Shown: positions 1 to 8,848, numbered from the stretch's first letter. The stretch is 64,000 bases of DNA from Anaerolineae bacterium (GCA_022842885.1 JALHOR010000011.1:1-64000); one strand, 5' to 3'. Translations and numbers: made by a program. The notes: a model not told the origin generated them from the sequence alone.

Positions 1-88
1 AACGGCGGCTCAAGCGAGCTAGGATAAATAGTGCCACTGCCACCGCCATTAACCCCATTAATCCAACAATATCTGCCAATAATATCAT
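1..88 (-). CDS. Membrane protein, N-terminal fragment (runs off left edge)
   Basis: Only the first 29 codons are in the window. They encode an N-terminal hydrophobic segment (MILLADIVGLMGLMAVAVAL, then FILARLSRR) that looks like one transmembrane helix followed by a basic cytoplasmic stretch. The ATG overlaps the TGA stop of the 98-residue membrane-protein gene upstream as ATGA, a 4-bp overlap that supports both the start and translational coupling. Function cannot be told from this fragment. Confidence 0.55.
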   Translation of the reverse strand, partial: MILLADIVGLMGLMAVAVALFILARLSRR

Positions 89-381
89 GATTTATGCAGC
101 AGCATCCTACGATATAAATGCAGCACCAGCCACAATAACATGCCACCGGATGCCGCCGACGCCACCGCTGCCAGCAAATCTCCCTTGGCAGCGTCAATAC
201 TGGCATAACGTACCGCTGTCGCACCAAAGCCAACCAGCGGTACCAAAAATAACCAAAAGTACATGCGTTGACCAGAAAATTTCTGGTAAAAACGCGCAAT
301 CAACATCAGGAATAGCAGCAGCGTCGCCAGCGGAAACCAGCTATAAATCACCAAAAACTGATGCAGAGAGACGTTGCCCAC
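85..381 (-). CDS. Small polytopic membrane protein, unknown function
   Basis: A 98-residue hydrophobic protein with about three predicted membrane spans (residues about 8-30, 42-62 and 70-90) and short polar loops. I do not recognise the family. It begins 15 nt after the stop of the winged-helix gene and ends in a 4-bp overlap with the next membrane-protein gene, so the three form a compact operon transcribed leftward. Such an arrangement, a small regulator followed by membrane proteins, suggests that the regulator controls them, but nothing in the sequence names a substrate. Confidence 0.6.
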   Translation of the reverse strand: MGNVSLHQFLVIYSWFPLATLLLFLMLIARFYQKFSGQRMYFWLFLVPLVGFGATAVRYASIDAAKGDLLAAVASAASGGMLLWLVLHLYRRMLLHKS

Positions 382-396
382 CGCTTGCCTTCCCTG

Positions 397-789
397 CTAG
401 AAATCTTGACCCGGTGAAAAATTCATGCCTTTAATCACTGCCTGAATCGCCTTCACGCGGAAATCACGATTATGGCACAATGTCACAAATTCTGTGACGA
501 GATGGCGCGTTTCGCGGTCAGTTGAGAGGCGATAAATGGTGGTATCGCCTGCCCGCTGCGCTGCCAACACTTCGGCTTTGACGAGTGCATCCAGTTCGCG
601 CTGCACGGTTCGCGTGTCACGCCCGATAAATCCGGCAATGTTGTCTGCCGTATCAGCAGTATGGGGATTATCGCGGAAAAAGCGCACGAGATCCCATTTG
701 ATGAACGAGTTCACCCTCTCTCGCAAGAATTTTTCCCAGGTCGCGTTCATGTCCCGGTCAAAGACTCCAGCGGATTGTGTCTGCGTCAT
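397..789 (-). CDS. Winged-helix DNA-binding regulator
   Basis: A 130-residue protein with a central winged helix-turn-helix (about residues 32-90): the stretch TADTADNIAGFIGRDTRTVQ fits the HTH and RELDALVKAEVLAAQRAGDT fits the wing. The pattern resembles ArsR/MarR-like small regulators and predicted transcription factors that sense loss of residues by cysteine or simple ligands, but no metal-binding Cys pair is evident. I chose the ATG at 789 (MTQTQSAG) because GGAG lies 8-9 nt upstream; a longer frame back to 870 lacks a good ribosome site. It leads an operon with the two membrane-protein genes downstream and probably regulates them. Confidence 0.65.
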   Translation of the reverse strand: MTQTQSAGVFDRDMNATWEKFLRERVNSFIKWDLVRFFRDNPHTADTADNIAGFIGRDTRTVQRELDALVKAEVLAAQRAGDTTIYRLSTDRETRHLVTEFVTLCHNRDFRVKAIQAVIKGMNFSPGQDF

Positions 790-858
790 CGTCGTTCTCC
801 TGTCATGCCACTTAAAATAAACCCTACTGCGATGAAATATTGTTCTGAGAATTGGGCA

Positions 859-891
859 GCAAAACGGCACTCCCCAAAAAAGCCGTTTTGC
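859..891 (-). terminator. Hairpin after secA, probable terminator
   Basis: Perfect 10-bp inverted repeat GCAAAACGGC / GCCGTTTTGC separated by 13 nt, starting 16 nt beyond the secA stop codon. There is no U-tract after the stem on the minus strand, so termination may be rho-assisted or the hairpin may protect the 3' end. Confidence 0.5.
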
Positions 892-906
892 CGATTATTG
901 GATGAT

Positions 907-3750
907 TTAGGCATGCGGACGTTCTTTGGTTTCGTCTTCACGCAAGTGGCAGTTCTTATATTTTTTGCCACTGCCACACCAGCACGGGTCATTGCGTCCG
1001 GGTCGGTTGGTTTTACGCACAGTTTGCGCTGTTTCAGCGGCGGGGGCGTTGGTCACTGCCCGCGCCATTTGCATTTGCCGCTGCTGGATACGGGGCATTT
1101 CTGCCCGAATATTGAAGAATTCGCGCACGGCATGAATGGTGATCTGCCCTTGCATCTCATCAAACATGATGAAGCCTTCGCGCTTGTATTCCACCACCGG
1201 GTCACGTTGGGCGATAGACATCAACCCAATGCCTTCGCGCAGCATGTCTAAGGCGGTTAAGTGCCGCTGCCAATAAAAATCTATGACGCGCAGCATATGT
1301 AACCGTTGGGCGTAAGCCGCCGTCCCCGGATTCACTGCTTCTAGTTCAGCTTCTTTGCGTTTTAGTGCCTCGGCGGCGGCTACTGCCAATTGGTCTTGCA
1401 ATTGCGCCCGAGTCATGTCTACCATTGTATCGGGATTAATGCTTTCTGGCACGGGAAAAACGATAAACAACTCTTTATGCAGCAGGTCAACATCCCAATA
1501 TTCTAGGCTGTCTCCGGGTTCGGCATGGGTTTCGATGACTTGCAGGATGCGATGCTTAAGCAAGTCGAGATAATCTTCATGCAAGTCTTCGGGCGTTTTA
1601 TCGAGCCATTCATGGCGCTGATTATAAATAATTTCGCGCTGGCGGTTGACGACATCATCATATTCCAAGACGCGCTTGCGAATATCGAAGTTATGCCCTT
1701 CTACGCGGATTTGCGCTTGTTCGATAGAGCGCGTGACGAGATTGTGTTCTAACGGCTCATCTTCTGGTAAATTCGCCCATGACATGAATTTTTTGACTTG
1801 TTCGCCATTAAAGCGGCGCATCAAATCATCTTCTAGGCTTAGGTAAAAACGGGTTTCGCCGGGGTCGCCTTGCCGCCCAGCACGCCCACGCAGTTGGTTA
1901 TCAATGCGGCGAGCTTCGTGGCGTTCTGTGCCAAGCACATATAATCCGCCGGCGGCAAGCACTTTTTCACGGTCTTTGGCGCAGCGCATTTTGGCATCGG
2001 CAAATGTAGCTTCCCATTGTTCGGGCGTTGCGGCGGTCATATCCACCTCTTGCCGCCGCAGCATTTCGCGTGCCAAGCCTTCGGGGTTGCCGCCTAGCAA
2101 AATATCCACGCCGCGTCCTGCCATATTGGTGGCAATCGTGACAGCACCCGCCCGTCCAGCTTGGGCGATGATGCCAGCTTCGCGTTCATGCTGCTTGGCG
2201 TTCAGAATTTCGTGTGGCACTTTGGCTTTATCCAGCAGTTTGCCCAGATATTCCGATGTTTCGATAGCGACCGTGCCGACTAGAACCGGTTGCCCATTTT
2301 CATGCCGCGTTTTAATTTCGTTGACGACAGCGTTCCATTTGGCTCTTTGTGTCACGAAGATTAAATCTTCCATATCGGCACGCTGAATGTTCAAATTGGT
2401 TGGGATGGTGATGACATCCAGTTCGTAAATCTTCTCAAATTCTTCTTGTTCGGTGAGCGCCGTCCCCGTCATACCCGCTAATTTGTCATACATGCGGAAG
2501 TAATTCTGGAAGGTGATGGTCGCCATCGTCATATTTTCGCGCCGAATTTCTACGCCTTCTTTTGCCTCAATGGCTTGGTGCAAGCCTTCGCTGAAGCGGC
2601 GTCCGGGCATCAAGCGCCCCGTGAAATCATCTACGATAACGACCTGTTTATCCTGCACCACATACTCATGGTCACGATGATACAGTGCCATCGCCCGCAA
2701 GCAGTTATCGAGATAGGGAATCATCTCGGCATTTTCAGCATGATAGAGATGATTAATGCCTAACAATTGCTCCACTCGCTCCACACCAGCTTCGGTCAAA
2801 TACGCGATGCGGTCTTTTTCGTCAATGATGTAATCGCCATCGGGTGCTTCATCGGCAATACTTTCGGGGCTGCTGCGCTTGAGTTTTTTGACGATTTGCG
2901 TAAATTTGGCGTAATAGTCGCTCGGCGGGTCAGCGGGACCGGAAATGATTAATGGTGTGCGGGCTTCATCAATCAGGATATTATCCACTTCATCCACGAT
3001 AGCAAAATTGAGGTCGCGCTGGGTGAGGCGGGTTTTTTCCCATGCCATATTATCGCGCAGATAATCGAAGCCAAATTCGTTATTTGTGCCGTAGGTGATG
3101 TCCGCTTCGTAGGCGCGGCGGCGGGATACTTTTTCAAGATTTTGATAGCGGGCATCGGCTGAGGGGGCATTGGGATTAAAGATGAACGAGCCTTCATCGG
3201 GATTACCCCCACCTGTATTCTGGATGACACCAGCAGTCATGCCCAGAAAATGATAGATGGGACCCATCGTTTGCAGCCCGAATTTGCTCAGATAATCATT
3301 GGGCGTGACCAAGTGAACGCCTTTGCCACTCAGCGCGTTCAGATACAGGGGCAGGGTAGCGACCAGCGTTTTGCCTTCGCCTGTTTTCATCTCGGCGATG
3401 CGCCCTTCGTGCAGCACCATACCGCCGATTAACTGCACATCGTAATGCCGCAAGCCAATGGTACGCACCGAGGCTTCGCGCACGACGGCGAAGGCTTCGT
3501 ATAAAATATCATCCAATGTTTCGCCATCAGCCAAGCGTTGTTTGAATGCTTGCGTTTTTGCCCGCAAGGCGTCATCACTCAGCGATTTCATATCGGCTTC
3601 AAATGCATTGACGGCTTCAACCCGTTCCCGGAATTTCGCCACCGCCCGATCCATCGGGTCGCCAAAGACGCTTTTCATCACACGCCGAAAAATACTCCCC
3701 TCGCGTTTGGGTTTTTCTGTGGAGGACGAGTCATTTTTGCTTTTGAACAT
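907..3750 (-). CDS. secA: Protein translocase ATPase SecA
   Basis: SecA, the cytoplasmic motor that drives preproteins through SecYEG. The 947 residues show the whole family layout: Walker A MKTGEGKT (121-128), DEVD box (253-256) followed by ILIDEARTP, preprotein cross-linking and second nucleotide-binding domains with TNMAGRGVDI and GRAGRQGDPG, the helical scaffold, and a C-terminal zinc/SecB-binding motif CWCGSGKKYKNCH. An insertion of about 35 residues between motifs I and II (around 176-210) makes it longer than the E. coli protein; such insertions occur in several phyla including Chloroflexota. DEVDN replaces the commoner DEVDS. The start at 3750 follows a GGTGA ribosome site and an extended -10 promoter. 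It appears to be transcribed alone. Confidence 0.98.
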   Translation of the reverse strand: MFKSKNDSSSTEKPKREGSIFRRVMKSVFGDPMDRAVAKFRERVEAVNAFEADMKSLSDDALRAKTQAFKQRLADGETLDDILYEAFAVVREASVRTIGLRHYDVQLIGGMVLHEGRIAEMKTGEGKTLVATLPLYLNALSGKGVHLVTPNDYLSKFGLQTMGPIYHFLGMTAGVIQNTGGGNPDEGSFIFNPNAPSADARYQNLEKVSRRRAYEADITYGTNNEFGFDYLRDNMAWEKTRLTQRDLNFAIVDEVDNILIDEARTPLIISGPADPPSDYYAKFTQIVKKLKRSSPESIADEAPDGDYIIDEKDRIAYLTEAGVERVEQLLGINHLYHAENAEMIPYLDNCLRAMALYHRDHEYVVQDKQVVIVDDFTGRLMPGRRFSEGLHQAIEAKEGVEIRRENMTMATITFQNYFRMYDKLAGMTGTALTEQEEFEKIYELDVITIPTNLNIQRADMEDLIFVTQRAKWNAVVNEIKTRHENGQPVLVGTVAIETSEYLGKLLDKAKVPHEILNAKQHEREAGIIAQAGRAGAVTIATNMAGRGVDILLGGNPEGLAREMLRRQEVDMTAATPEQWEATFADAKMRCAKDREKVLAAGGLYVLGTERHEARRIDNQLRGRAGRQGDPGETRFYLSLEDDLMRRFNGEQVKKFMSWANLPEDEPLEHNLVTRSIEQAQIRVEGHNFDIRKRVLEYDDVVNRQREIIYNQRHEWLDKTPEDLHEDYLDLLKHRILQVIETHAEPGDSLEYWDVDLLHKELFIVFPVPESINPDTMVDMTRAQLQDQLAVAAAEALKRKEAELEAVNPGTAAYAQRLHMLRVIDFYWQRHLTALDMLREGIGLMSIAQRDPVVEYKREGFIMFDEMQGQITIHAVREFFNIRAEMPRIQQRQMQMARAVTNAPAAETAQTVRKTNRPGRNDPCWCGSGKKYKNCHLREDETKERPHA

Positions 3751-3785
3751 AGAGTCACCGTCAGGTTATGTTTTTGGGTAGCGCC

Positions 3786-3794
3786 ATTATAGCA
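3786..3794 (-). promoter_or_regulatory. Extended -10 promoter of secA
   Basis: On the minus strand the sequence reads TGC-TATAAT, a perfect -10 hexamer with the TGn extension. It would place the transcription start near 3779, giving a leader of about 30 nt before the secA ATG at 3750. No strong -35 is visible, which is usual for extended -10 promoters. Confidence 0.55.
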
Positions 3795-3817
3795 TAGTGC
3801 CATCAGCAAACTGTTAG

Positions 3818-3842
3818 AAAAAAAGACCGCACTCAGCGCGGT
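3818..3842 (-). terminator. Intrinsic-terminator-like hairpin upstream of secA promoter
   Basis: Read on the minus strand, the stem ACCGC / GCGGT (3842-3826) is followed by CTTTTTTT, the signature of a rho-independent terminator. It lies just upstream of the secA promoter and between divergent genes, so it would insulate secA from antisense or read-through transcription coming from the right. The stem is short (5 GC-rich pairs plus possible A-U pairs). Confidence 0.45.
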
Positions 3843-3906
3843 ATTTTACTCGTTAGCATACTACAATCGTGCCACGATTCAATAACAAAACTATAAAAAG
3901 GATGCA

Positions 3907-4878
3907 ATGATAATGCAATTTATACGATTGGGGCGGACTGGGTTAAAAGTGAGCCGCTTGTGTTTAGGCACGATGACCTTTGGTTGGTCGGCAGATGAAA
4001 CTGAGTCATTTGCCATCATGAATAGAGCGTTTGAGGCGGGCATTAATTTCTTCGACACCGCAGATATTTATTCGCGCTGGATTGCGGGCAACCAAGGCGG
4101 CGAAAGCGAAACGATTATCGGCAAATGGCTGAAAGACAAACCGCGTCATGAACTTATCATCGCTACGAAAGTGCGCGGGCGCATGTGGAACGGGGCAAAT
4201 GGCGAAGGGTTGCATCGGCAGCATATTTTAAAAGCGGTAGAGGATAGCTTGCGCCGTTTGCAAACCGATTATATTGATTTGTATCAAACACATTTCCCGG
4301 ATGATACTACGCCGCTGGAAGAGACACTTTCGACATTGGATAGTCTCGTGCAATCTGGCAAGGTGCGCTACATCGGGTGCAGCAACTATCCAGCATGGCT
4401 GTTGATGAAAAACTTGTGGGTGAGCGATGTGCAGCGTTGGGCGCGATTTGATTGTTTGCAACCGCATTATAGTTTGTTTCATCGCAGTGAATTTGAACGC
4501 GAATTAGCGGCGGCTTGCCTTGACCAAGGCGTGGGGGTGATTCCCTACAGCCCGCTTGCTGCTGGGTTCGCCACTGGCAAATATACCCGTGACAACCGCC
4601 AACCGGAGACCACCCGCGAGAGCAGCGGCTTGATTCAGCGGCTCATCAATAATATGCAAGCCTATGATGCGCTGGATTTGGTGCGCGAGATTGCTCAGAC
4701 TCATGCCGTGCCGATGGCGCAAATTGCCTTAGCGTGGCAGCTATCAAAACCCGCTGTTACCGCACCGATTATTGGCGCACGCACGATCAGCCAATTGGAA
4801 GAAGTATTAGGCGCAGTGGATGTAAAACTCAGTGCGGAACAATTGCAACAGTTAGACGCCGCAACCGCGATGTTTTAG
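3907..4878 (+). CDS. Aldo/keto reductase
   Basis: A 323-residue NAD(P)H-dependent oxidoreductase of the aldo/keto reductase superfamily (TIM barrel), which reduces aldehydes and ketones. Opening strand LGRTGLKVSRLCLGTMTFG is typical. The catalytic tetrad is visible: D and Y in FFDTADIYS, K in IIATKVRG, H in YQTHFPDD. The C-terminal cofactor part carries PIIGARTISQLEE. It looks like the AKR family of general oxidoreductases (YajO/Tas-like) with no clue to substrate. Two nearby ATGs (3907, 3913) share the AAAAGG ribosome site; the first is taken. It is divergent from secA and seems monocistronic. Confidence 0.93.
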   Translation: MIMQFIRLGRTGLKVSRLCLGTMTFGWSADETESFAIMNRAFEAGINFFDTADIYSRWIAGNQGGESETIIGKWLKDKPRHELIIATKVRGRMWNGANGEGLHRQHILKAVEDSLRRLQTDYIDLYQTHFPDDTTPLEETLSTLDSLVQSGKVRYIGCSNYPAWLLMKNLWVSDVQRWARFDCLQPHYSLFHRSEFERELAAACLDQGVGVIPYSPLAAGFATGKYTRDNRQPETTRESSGLIQRLINNMQAYDALDLVREIAQTHAVPMAQIALAWQLSKPAVTAPIIGARTISQLEEVLGAVDVKLSAEQLQQLDAATAMF

Positions 4879-4898
4879 CGAATGTGTCAAATGCAGCG

Positions 4899-4921
4899 GC
4901 GATTTTGCAGCATAAAATCGC
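4899..4921 (+). terminator. Hairpin downstream of the aldo/keto reductase gene
   Basis: Perfect 8-bp arms GCGATTTT / AAAATCGC around the 7-nt loop GCAGCAT, 20 nt after the stop codon. No U-tract follows, so terminator function is only probable. The rest of 4922-5029 holds nothing I can identify. Confidence 0.4.
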
Positions 4922-5029
4922 TGCTCTGCAAATTATCGTGTTGTTCGCCCGTGAAGGCAAAGCCACTCAGCGCCGCATCGGATTGTCTGTATGAGAATGC
5001 CAATGATTATTGTATATTTTATTCATAAT

Positions 5030-5299
5030 TTAACAATAACAAGTCCACACTCCATTGAATTCTTTCATACAGGCGACTTCTGGACTCATCCAACTTGGGA
5101 ATGGATCACCGGAAAAACCATCTATAGTAACTTCAACGATTGTTGAAGGGCATTCTCTCTGTAATGCTTCACGAACATAAAATAGATATCCTAACGCTTC
5201 CAAGCGAAGCCCTATCTGCCATATACCGAATAATCCAATTATAATAATAAATGTTATAATAGAAATAAACAAGAACTTTTTAGCTAATTTTTTTAACAT
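5030..5299 (-). CDS. Small membrane-anchored protein, unknown
   Basis: An 89-residue protein with a basic N terminus (MLKKLAKKF), one strong transmembrane helix (about residues 9-30, rich in Ile/Phe) and an extracytoplasmic region of about 55 residues with four Cys, two of them at the extreme C terminus (WTCYC). It is clearly more AT-rich than the neighbouring genes, suggesting acquisition or relaxed constraint. The start codon overlaps the stop of the preceding 54-residue ORF, which itself overlaps the VTT gene, so it is the last gene of the prs operon. No family recognised. Confidence 0.55.
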   Translation of the reverse strand: MLKKLAKKFLFISIITFIIIIGLFGIWQIGLRLEALGYLFYVREALQRECPSTIVEVTIDGFSGDPFPSWMSPEVACMKEFNGVWTCYC

Positions 5300-5457
5300 A
5301 ATTGATACCTCTGTAAAATAGTGGTCCAGTGCTTTCCCTCATTTCCAAAACCTCTAAAACTCGTTCTTTGTTGCCAATCACACACTGCATACAACACAGG
5401 CTGATCTGTTATATTGGGAACTAATACAAGTAGCTCCCAACCAAGCCCATTTTTCAT
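5293..5457 (-). CDS. 54-residue ORF coupled to the VTT gene, unknown
   Basis: A short ORF (54 codons plus TAA) starting MKNGLGWELLVLVPN. It starts in an ATGA overlap with the stop of the VTT membrane-protein gene and ends overlapping the ATG of the 89-residue gene by 7 bp. These two tight overlaps argue that it is translated. The protein is soluble-looking, with aromatic residues (WELL, CDWQQ, GKHWTTIL) and no recognised domain. It could also be a remnant of a longer gene, since nothing anchors its fold. Confidence 0.4.
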   Translation of the reverse strand: MKNGLGWELLVLVPNITDQPVLYAVCDWQQRTSFRGFGNEGKHWTTILQRYQLC

Positions 5458-6152
5458 AAGTTCTTTTTCCGTGCCTGCAACCAGCGCATGAGGGGCTTTT
5501 CCAACAGGAAAGCGGCGGCGATGGCGAGTCCCACCAGCAGATATGCCAGCGGCAGCAGGGCGGGGTTATCTATGGCTTGCGTGCCAAGCCACACAAAAAA
5601 GAACGTCGGAATGAAGCCGATGATGATGGACACGCCCACGTAAGCGCGGAAAGTCACGGGTGCTAATCCGGCGGCGTAGCTGAGAAAATCCCATAACGAG
5701 AACAAGAGCAACCGCGCTAATGCCAATGAGCGCCAGCCGCCCATGCGCTGCTGATAAAACTGGTCTATCTGCGCCATATTTTTTTCGCCTGCGAGGCGCA
5801 GTACCAACGGTCGCCCAAAACGCCGCGCCAGCCAAAAATTGATGCTGCCGCCTATCACTTCGCCAATGAGTGTATATAACACGCCCAACCACACATTAGC
5901 GAATAATGTCCCCGCCACCAATTGGATGGGACCGCTGGTGAGGGGCGCGAAAATATAGGTCAATGCCTTGATGAGAATATAGATTAGTGGCGCAAAAACG
6001 CCTGCATCCGTAATCCACTTTTGCAGGCGTTCTACCCCAATCGCATTCACGCCCAATGTCAATGCCGTGACAAAAATAATGAGACCGATTGCCCCCGGCA
6101 GAATTTGACGTAACGACAGCGGTGGTGGGGGTGTAGAGTGTGAATCGCTCAT
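5454..6152 (-). CDS. TVP38/TMEM64 (VTT domain) membrane protein
   Basis: A 232-residue integral membrane protein of the VTT/DedA-like superfamily (SNARE-associated Golgi protein domain, PF09335), proposed to act in lipid scrambling or membrane transport. About six hydrophobic segments are seen. The family core is recognisable: a GxxxGxxxxFWLARRFGR stretch around residues 100-118 and the later FxPGxxxSYxAGL-like segment LWDFLSYAAGLAPVTF. Its ATG overlaps the TAA of prs by one base (TAATG), so it is translationally coupled to prs. There is no evident functional link with PRPP synthesis; the operon may simply be housekeeping. Confidence 0.85.
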   Translation of the reverse strand: MSDSHSTPPPPLSLRQILPGAIGLIIFVTALTLGVNAIGVERLQKWITDAGVFAPLIYILIKALTYIFAPLTSGPIQLVAGTLFANVWLGVLYTLIGEVIGGSINFWLARRFGRPLVLRLAGEKNMAQIDQFYQQRMGGWRSLALARLLLFSLWDFLSYAAGLAPVTFRAYVGVSIIIGFIPTFFFVWLGTQAIDNPALLPLAYLLVGLAIAAAFLLEKPLMRWLQARKKNL

Positions 6153-7234
6153 TATTCGTCGAACAACTCACCCACGCTGCGTCCCTCATGCCCGCGAATG
6201 ATGACCTCACTCAGCAGCGGCGCAACCGATAAGATTTTCATGTTCGGCAAGCGTTTTGCTTCGGGAATATGAATCGTATTCGTGAAGATAATTTCTTTCA
6301 GATTCAGTTTATCAAAGCGTTCATAGGCGACTTCTGCTAGGAAGGCGTGGGTAAATGCAAACGATACTTCCTGAGCGCCCGCCCTGCGAACCACATCAAC
6401 TGCGTTGACGATGCTCGCCGCTGTGTTGACTTCATCATCCACCAGCAGTACATTTTTCCCAGCAACATCCCCGATGAGCGACATGGCTTGCGGTTTTTCT
6501 TTGTTATCCACGCGCCGTTTTTCCACGAATGCCAATGGTACATTCAAGCGGGCTGCCCAATTGCGACCTTGTTTGGCAAAGCCTAAATCTGTAGCGACAA
6601 CCACCAAATTGGTCAAATCATACTTTTCCGCCACATAATCGCTCAGGAGGTAAAATGCCGTCAGCGCATCGCCGGGGATATTAAAAAAGCCTTGGATTTG
6701 CCCGGAATGCAAATCAATCGTAATGTACCGGTCAGCACCCGCCGTCTCAATCATATTGGCAATGAGCCGCGCTGTAATCGGCACGCGCGGTTGGTCTTTT
6801 TTGTCCGAGCGCGTATAGCTCATATACGGCACAACCAGATTCACGCGCCATGCTGCATCGCGCTTGAGCGCATCAATCATGATGAGCATTTCCATCAGAT
6901 TATCATGGACTGGCGATGACATGGATTGGATGAGGTACACATCTCGCCCGCGTACACTCTCTTCTAGCCGGATGAAAATATTCTCGTTTGAAAACTGGGT
7001 ACGATTGGGAATCCCCAAGTGCAAATTTTCGTAGCCGTCCTGCCCAGCAATATAATCCGCGATTTCCTGCCCCAATTCCTTGGAAGCCGACCCCGCAAAC
7101 AATTTCATCTTGCCAAAGCGCATCCGTGATGTTCTATCAGCGTAATTCACAGCGTTTGCCTCAGCAGTGTCGTGTTCTGGCTGCCGCGCATATTTGGTTC
7201 CTGGTACTTTTGAAGTGTCCGATAAGTCAGTCAC
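6152..7234 (-). CDS. prs: Ribose-phosphate pyrophosphokinase (PRPP synthetase)
   Basis: Makes 5-phosphoribosyl-1-pyrophosphate from ribose 5-phosphate and ATP for nucleotide, His and Trp synthesis. Two phosphoribosyltransferase-type domains are present, with the signature DLHSGQIQGFF (174-184), the flexible-loop VEKRR (237-241) and the PRPP loop VDDEVNTAAS (265-274). That loop departs from the usual VDD(I/M)(V/I)DTAGT, so this is a diverged Prs subfamily. At 360 residues it is about 40 longer than usual; a start at Met43 (GKMKLFAG) would give the standard length, so the N-terminal extension is uncertain. It leads an operon with the VTT protein and two small ORFs. Confidence 0.9.
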   Translation of the reverse strand: MTDLSDTSKVPGTKYARQPEHDTAEANAVNYADRTSRMRFGKMKLFAGSASKELGQEIADYIAGQDGYENLHLGIPNRTQFSNENIFIRLEESVRGRDVYLIQSMSSPVHDNLMEMLIMIDALKRDAAWRVNLVVPYMSYTRSDKKDQPRVPITARLIANMIETAGADRYITIDLHSGQIQGFFNIPGDALTAFYLLSDYVAEKYDLTNLVVVATDLGFAKQGRNWAARLNVPLAFVEKRRVDNKEKPQAMSLIGDVAGKNVLLVDDEVNTAASIVNAVDVVRRAGAQEVSFAFTHAFLAEVAYERFDKLNLKEIIFTNTIHIPEAKRLPNMKILSVAPLLSEVIIRGHEGRSVGELFDE

Positions 7235-7248
7235 ACTACCCCCTGCCC

Positions 7249-8289
7249 TTACGATTCGTTTGCCTGAATGTTGAGCGATGGTTGATCAAGAGTTGCGAGC
7301 AATTGGTTGACGGCACGCTGTGGGTCTAGCTGGCGTGCCTCGATATGGTTAATCATATCTGCAAGGGCAGTTTTGGGCATGGTTTGGAGAAACCGCTGCA
7401 TAAGTGCCTGTTGCAGCCGTTCATATAATTCTAGCTCAAGATACTGCTTTTGTAATGCAGTGATTGTGCCACTTTCTATCACAAATTGCCGATGGGACTC
7501 TATGGCTAAAACCAATTCTGAGATGCCCGTGTTATTGGTTGCTGTTGTTTGCAGCACTGGCGGAATCCACAGCGATTCATCCTGATGATTATTCTGAACT
7601 TCAATTTCTATCAAGCGCCCATGATGGCGAGCAAACTGCTCACGCGCCGCCGGATGACCGAGTTCTAACATGGCTCGTAATGCCCGCACGGTTTGGTTTG
7701 CGCCGGGGCGGTCCGCTTTATTGACCACCAGCACATCGGCAATTTCCAGAATGCCCGCTTTGATAGCTTGCACATCATCGCCCAAACCGGGCGCTTCAAC
7801 AACGACTGTCGTATGGGCAGTGCGAACAATATCCACTTCGCTTTGTCCTGCCCCCACCGTTTCCACCAGAATGATGTCGAATCCAGCCGCATCCATCACA
7901 CGGACGACATCCCGCGTAGCGCGTGCTACCCCACCTAAACTGCCGCGTGTCGCCATGCTGCGAATGAACACCCCGGCATCGCCCGAAAGCTCCACCATGC
8001 GGATTCTATCCCCCAGAATCGCGCCGCCAGAAAAAGGACTCGTTGGGTCTACTGCCACAATCCCAACCGTTTTGCCCTGCGCCCGATAGGCTTTCGCCAA
8101 CGCATTGACCAGCGAACTTTTGCCCGTCCCCGGCGCGCCGGTTACACCGATTATCCAAGCATTTCCCGTATGAGGAAACAATTTTTCCAATGCCTGTTGT
8201 GCCTCTGGAGTCGCATTTTCCACTTGTGTGAGCATCCGTGCCAATGCCCGACGACTGCCCGCCAGTAATGATGTGACCAAATCACTCAT
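7249..8289 (-). CDS. meaB: Methylmalonyl-CoA mutase G-protein chaperone MeaB
   Basis: MeaB/ArgK-family GTPase that gates adenosylcobalamin loading and protects methylmalonyl-CoA mutase. From the start chosen here ([18 protein letters not shown]) it has 346 residues with P-loop GAPGTGKSS (51-59), the family motif [32 protein letters not shown] (Walker B/switch region) and NKAD for guanine. The start at 8289 overlaps the stop of the B12-binding subunit by 8 bp; an upstream in-frame Met at 8370 would extend into that gene and has no family support. The two genes form the mcmB12-meaB pair, while the catalytic subunit is 15 kb away. Confidence 0.94.
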   Translation of the reverse strand: MSDLVTSLLAGSRRALARMLTQVENATPEAQQALEKLFPHTGNAWIIGVTGAPGTGKSSLVNALAKAYRAQGKTVGIVAVDPTSPFSGGAILGDRIRMVELSGDAGVFIRSMATRGSLGGVARATRDVVRVMDAAGFDIILVETVGAGQSEVDIVRTAHTTVVVEAPGLGDDVQAIKAGILEIADVLVVNKADRPGANQTVRALRAMLELGHPAAREQFARHHGRLIEIEVQNNHQDESLWIPPVLQTTATNNTGISELVLAIESHRQFVIESGTITALQKQYLELELYERLQQALMQRFLQTMPKTALADMINHIEARQLDPQRAVNQLLATLDQPSLNIQANES

Positions 8290-8695
8290 TGGTGTCCTTT
8301 TTGACCACCAATGTGTGGATAAAATCGCGGATTTCATCGGTGGTAGTGCCGGGTCCAAAAACCCCCACAACCCCTAACGTCAGCAGGGTATCGCGGTCTT
8401 CATCCGGGATAATGCCCCCTACGAGAATCGGCACATCATTAAGCTCGACTTTGTTCATGGCTTCGCGCACCCGCGGCACCAGCGTCATATGGGCACCACT
8501 CAGGATGCTTAACCCAACGACATCGACATCTTCTTGCAAGGCGGCTTCGGCAATCATTTCAGGGGTTTGGCGCAATCCGGTATAGATGACTTCCATCCCG
8601 GCATCACGCAGCGCACGGGCAATCACTTTCGCACCCCGGTCATGCCCATCCAACCCCGGCTTGGCAATCAGTACCCGTGCTGTTCTGACGGTCAT
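8282..8695 (-). CDS. mcmA2: Methylmalonyl-CoA mutase, B12-binding (small) subunit
   Basis: A 137-residue Rossmann-like cobalamin-binding protein. The base-off/His-on motif DGHDRG (residues 16-21, DxHxxG) supplies the lower axial ligand to adenosylcobalamin; [10 protein letters not shown] and the GGIIP loop complete the binding site. This length matches the stand-alone C-terminal domain of methylmalonyl-CoA mutase, which converts succinyl-CoA and (R)-methylmalonyl-CoA. It overlaps meaB by 8 bp. The partner catalytic subunit at 23859-25541 lacks this domain, so the enzyme is of the split type seen in archaea and several bacterial phyla. Confidence 0.94.
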   Translation of the reverse strand: MTVRTARVLIAKPGLDGHDRGAKVIARALRDAGMEVIYTGLRQTPEMIAEAALQEDVDVVGLSILSGAHMTLVPRVREAMNKVELNDVPILVGGIIPDEDRDTLLTLGVVGVFGPGTTTDEIRDFIHTLVVKKDTNE

Positions 8696-8839
8696 ACACT
8701 TTACTCCACTGGCTGATTTTGTAGAGAAAAACCATAGTTTACTTTTATTCTAACGCCAACTGGTGAGTTTGGGATGAGCAGTTCGCCACTTTTTAAAGGA
8801 GATTGTGCTTAATGCTGACTACATCGTATCCGGCGTGAA

Positions 8840-8848
8840 TGTTATAAT
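8840..8848 (+). promoter_or_regulatory. Extended -10 promoter of the toxin-antitoxin operon
   Basis: TGT-TATAAT, a TGn-extended perfect -10. The predicted start near 8855 gives a short leader containing the ribosome site GAAGGAAGG before the antitoxin ATG at 8881. The 8696-8880 interval is the divergent control region for this operon and for the mutase B12 subunit. Confidence 0.55.

Noticed and set aside
4734-4994. An 86-codon plus-strand frame at the end of the aldo/keto reductase gene
   Set aside because: It is mostly an out-of-frame overlap with a clear gene and spans the hairpin after it.
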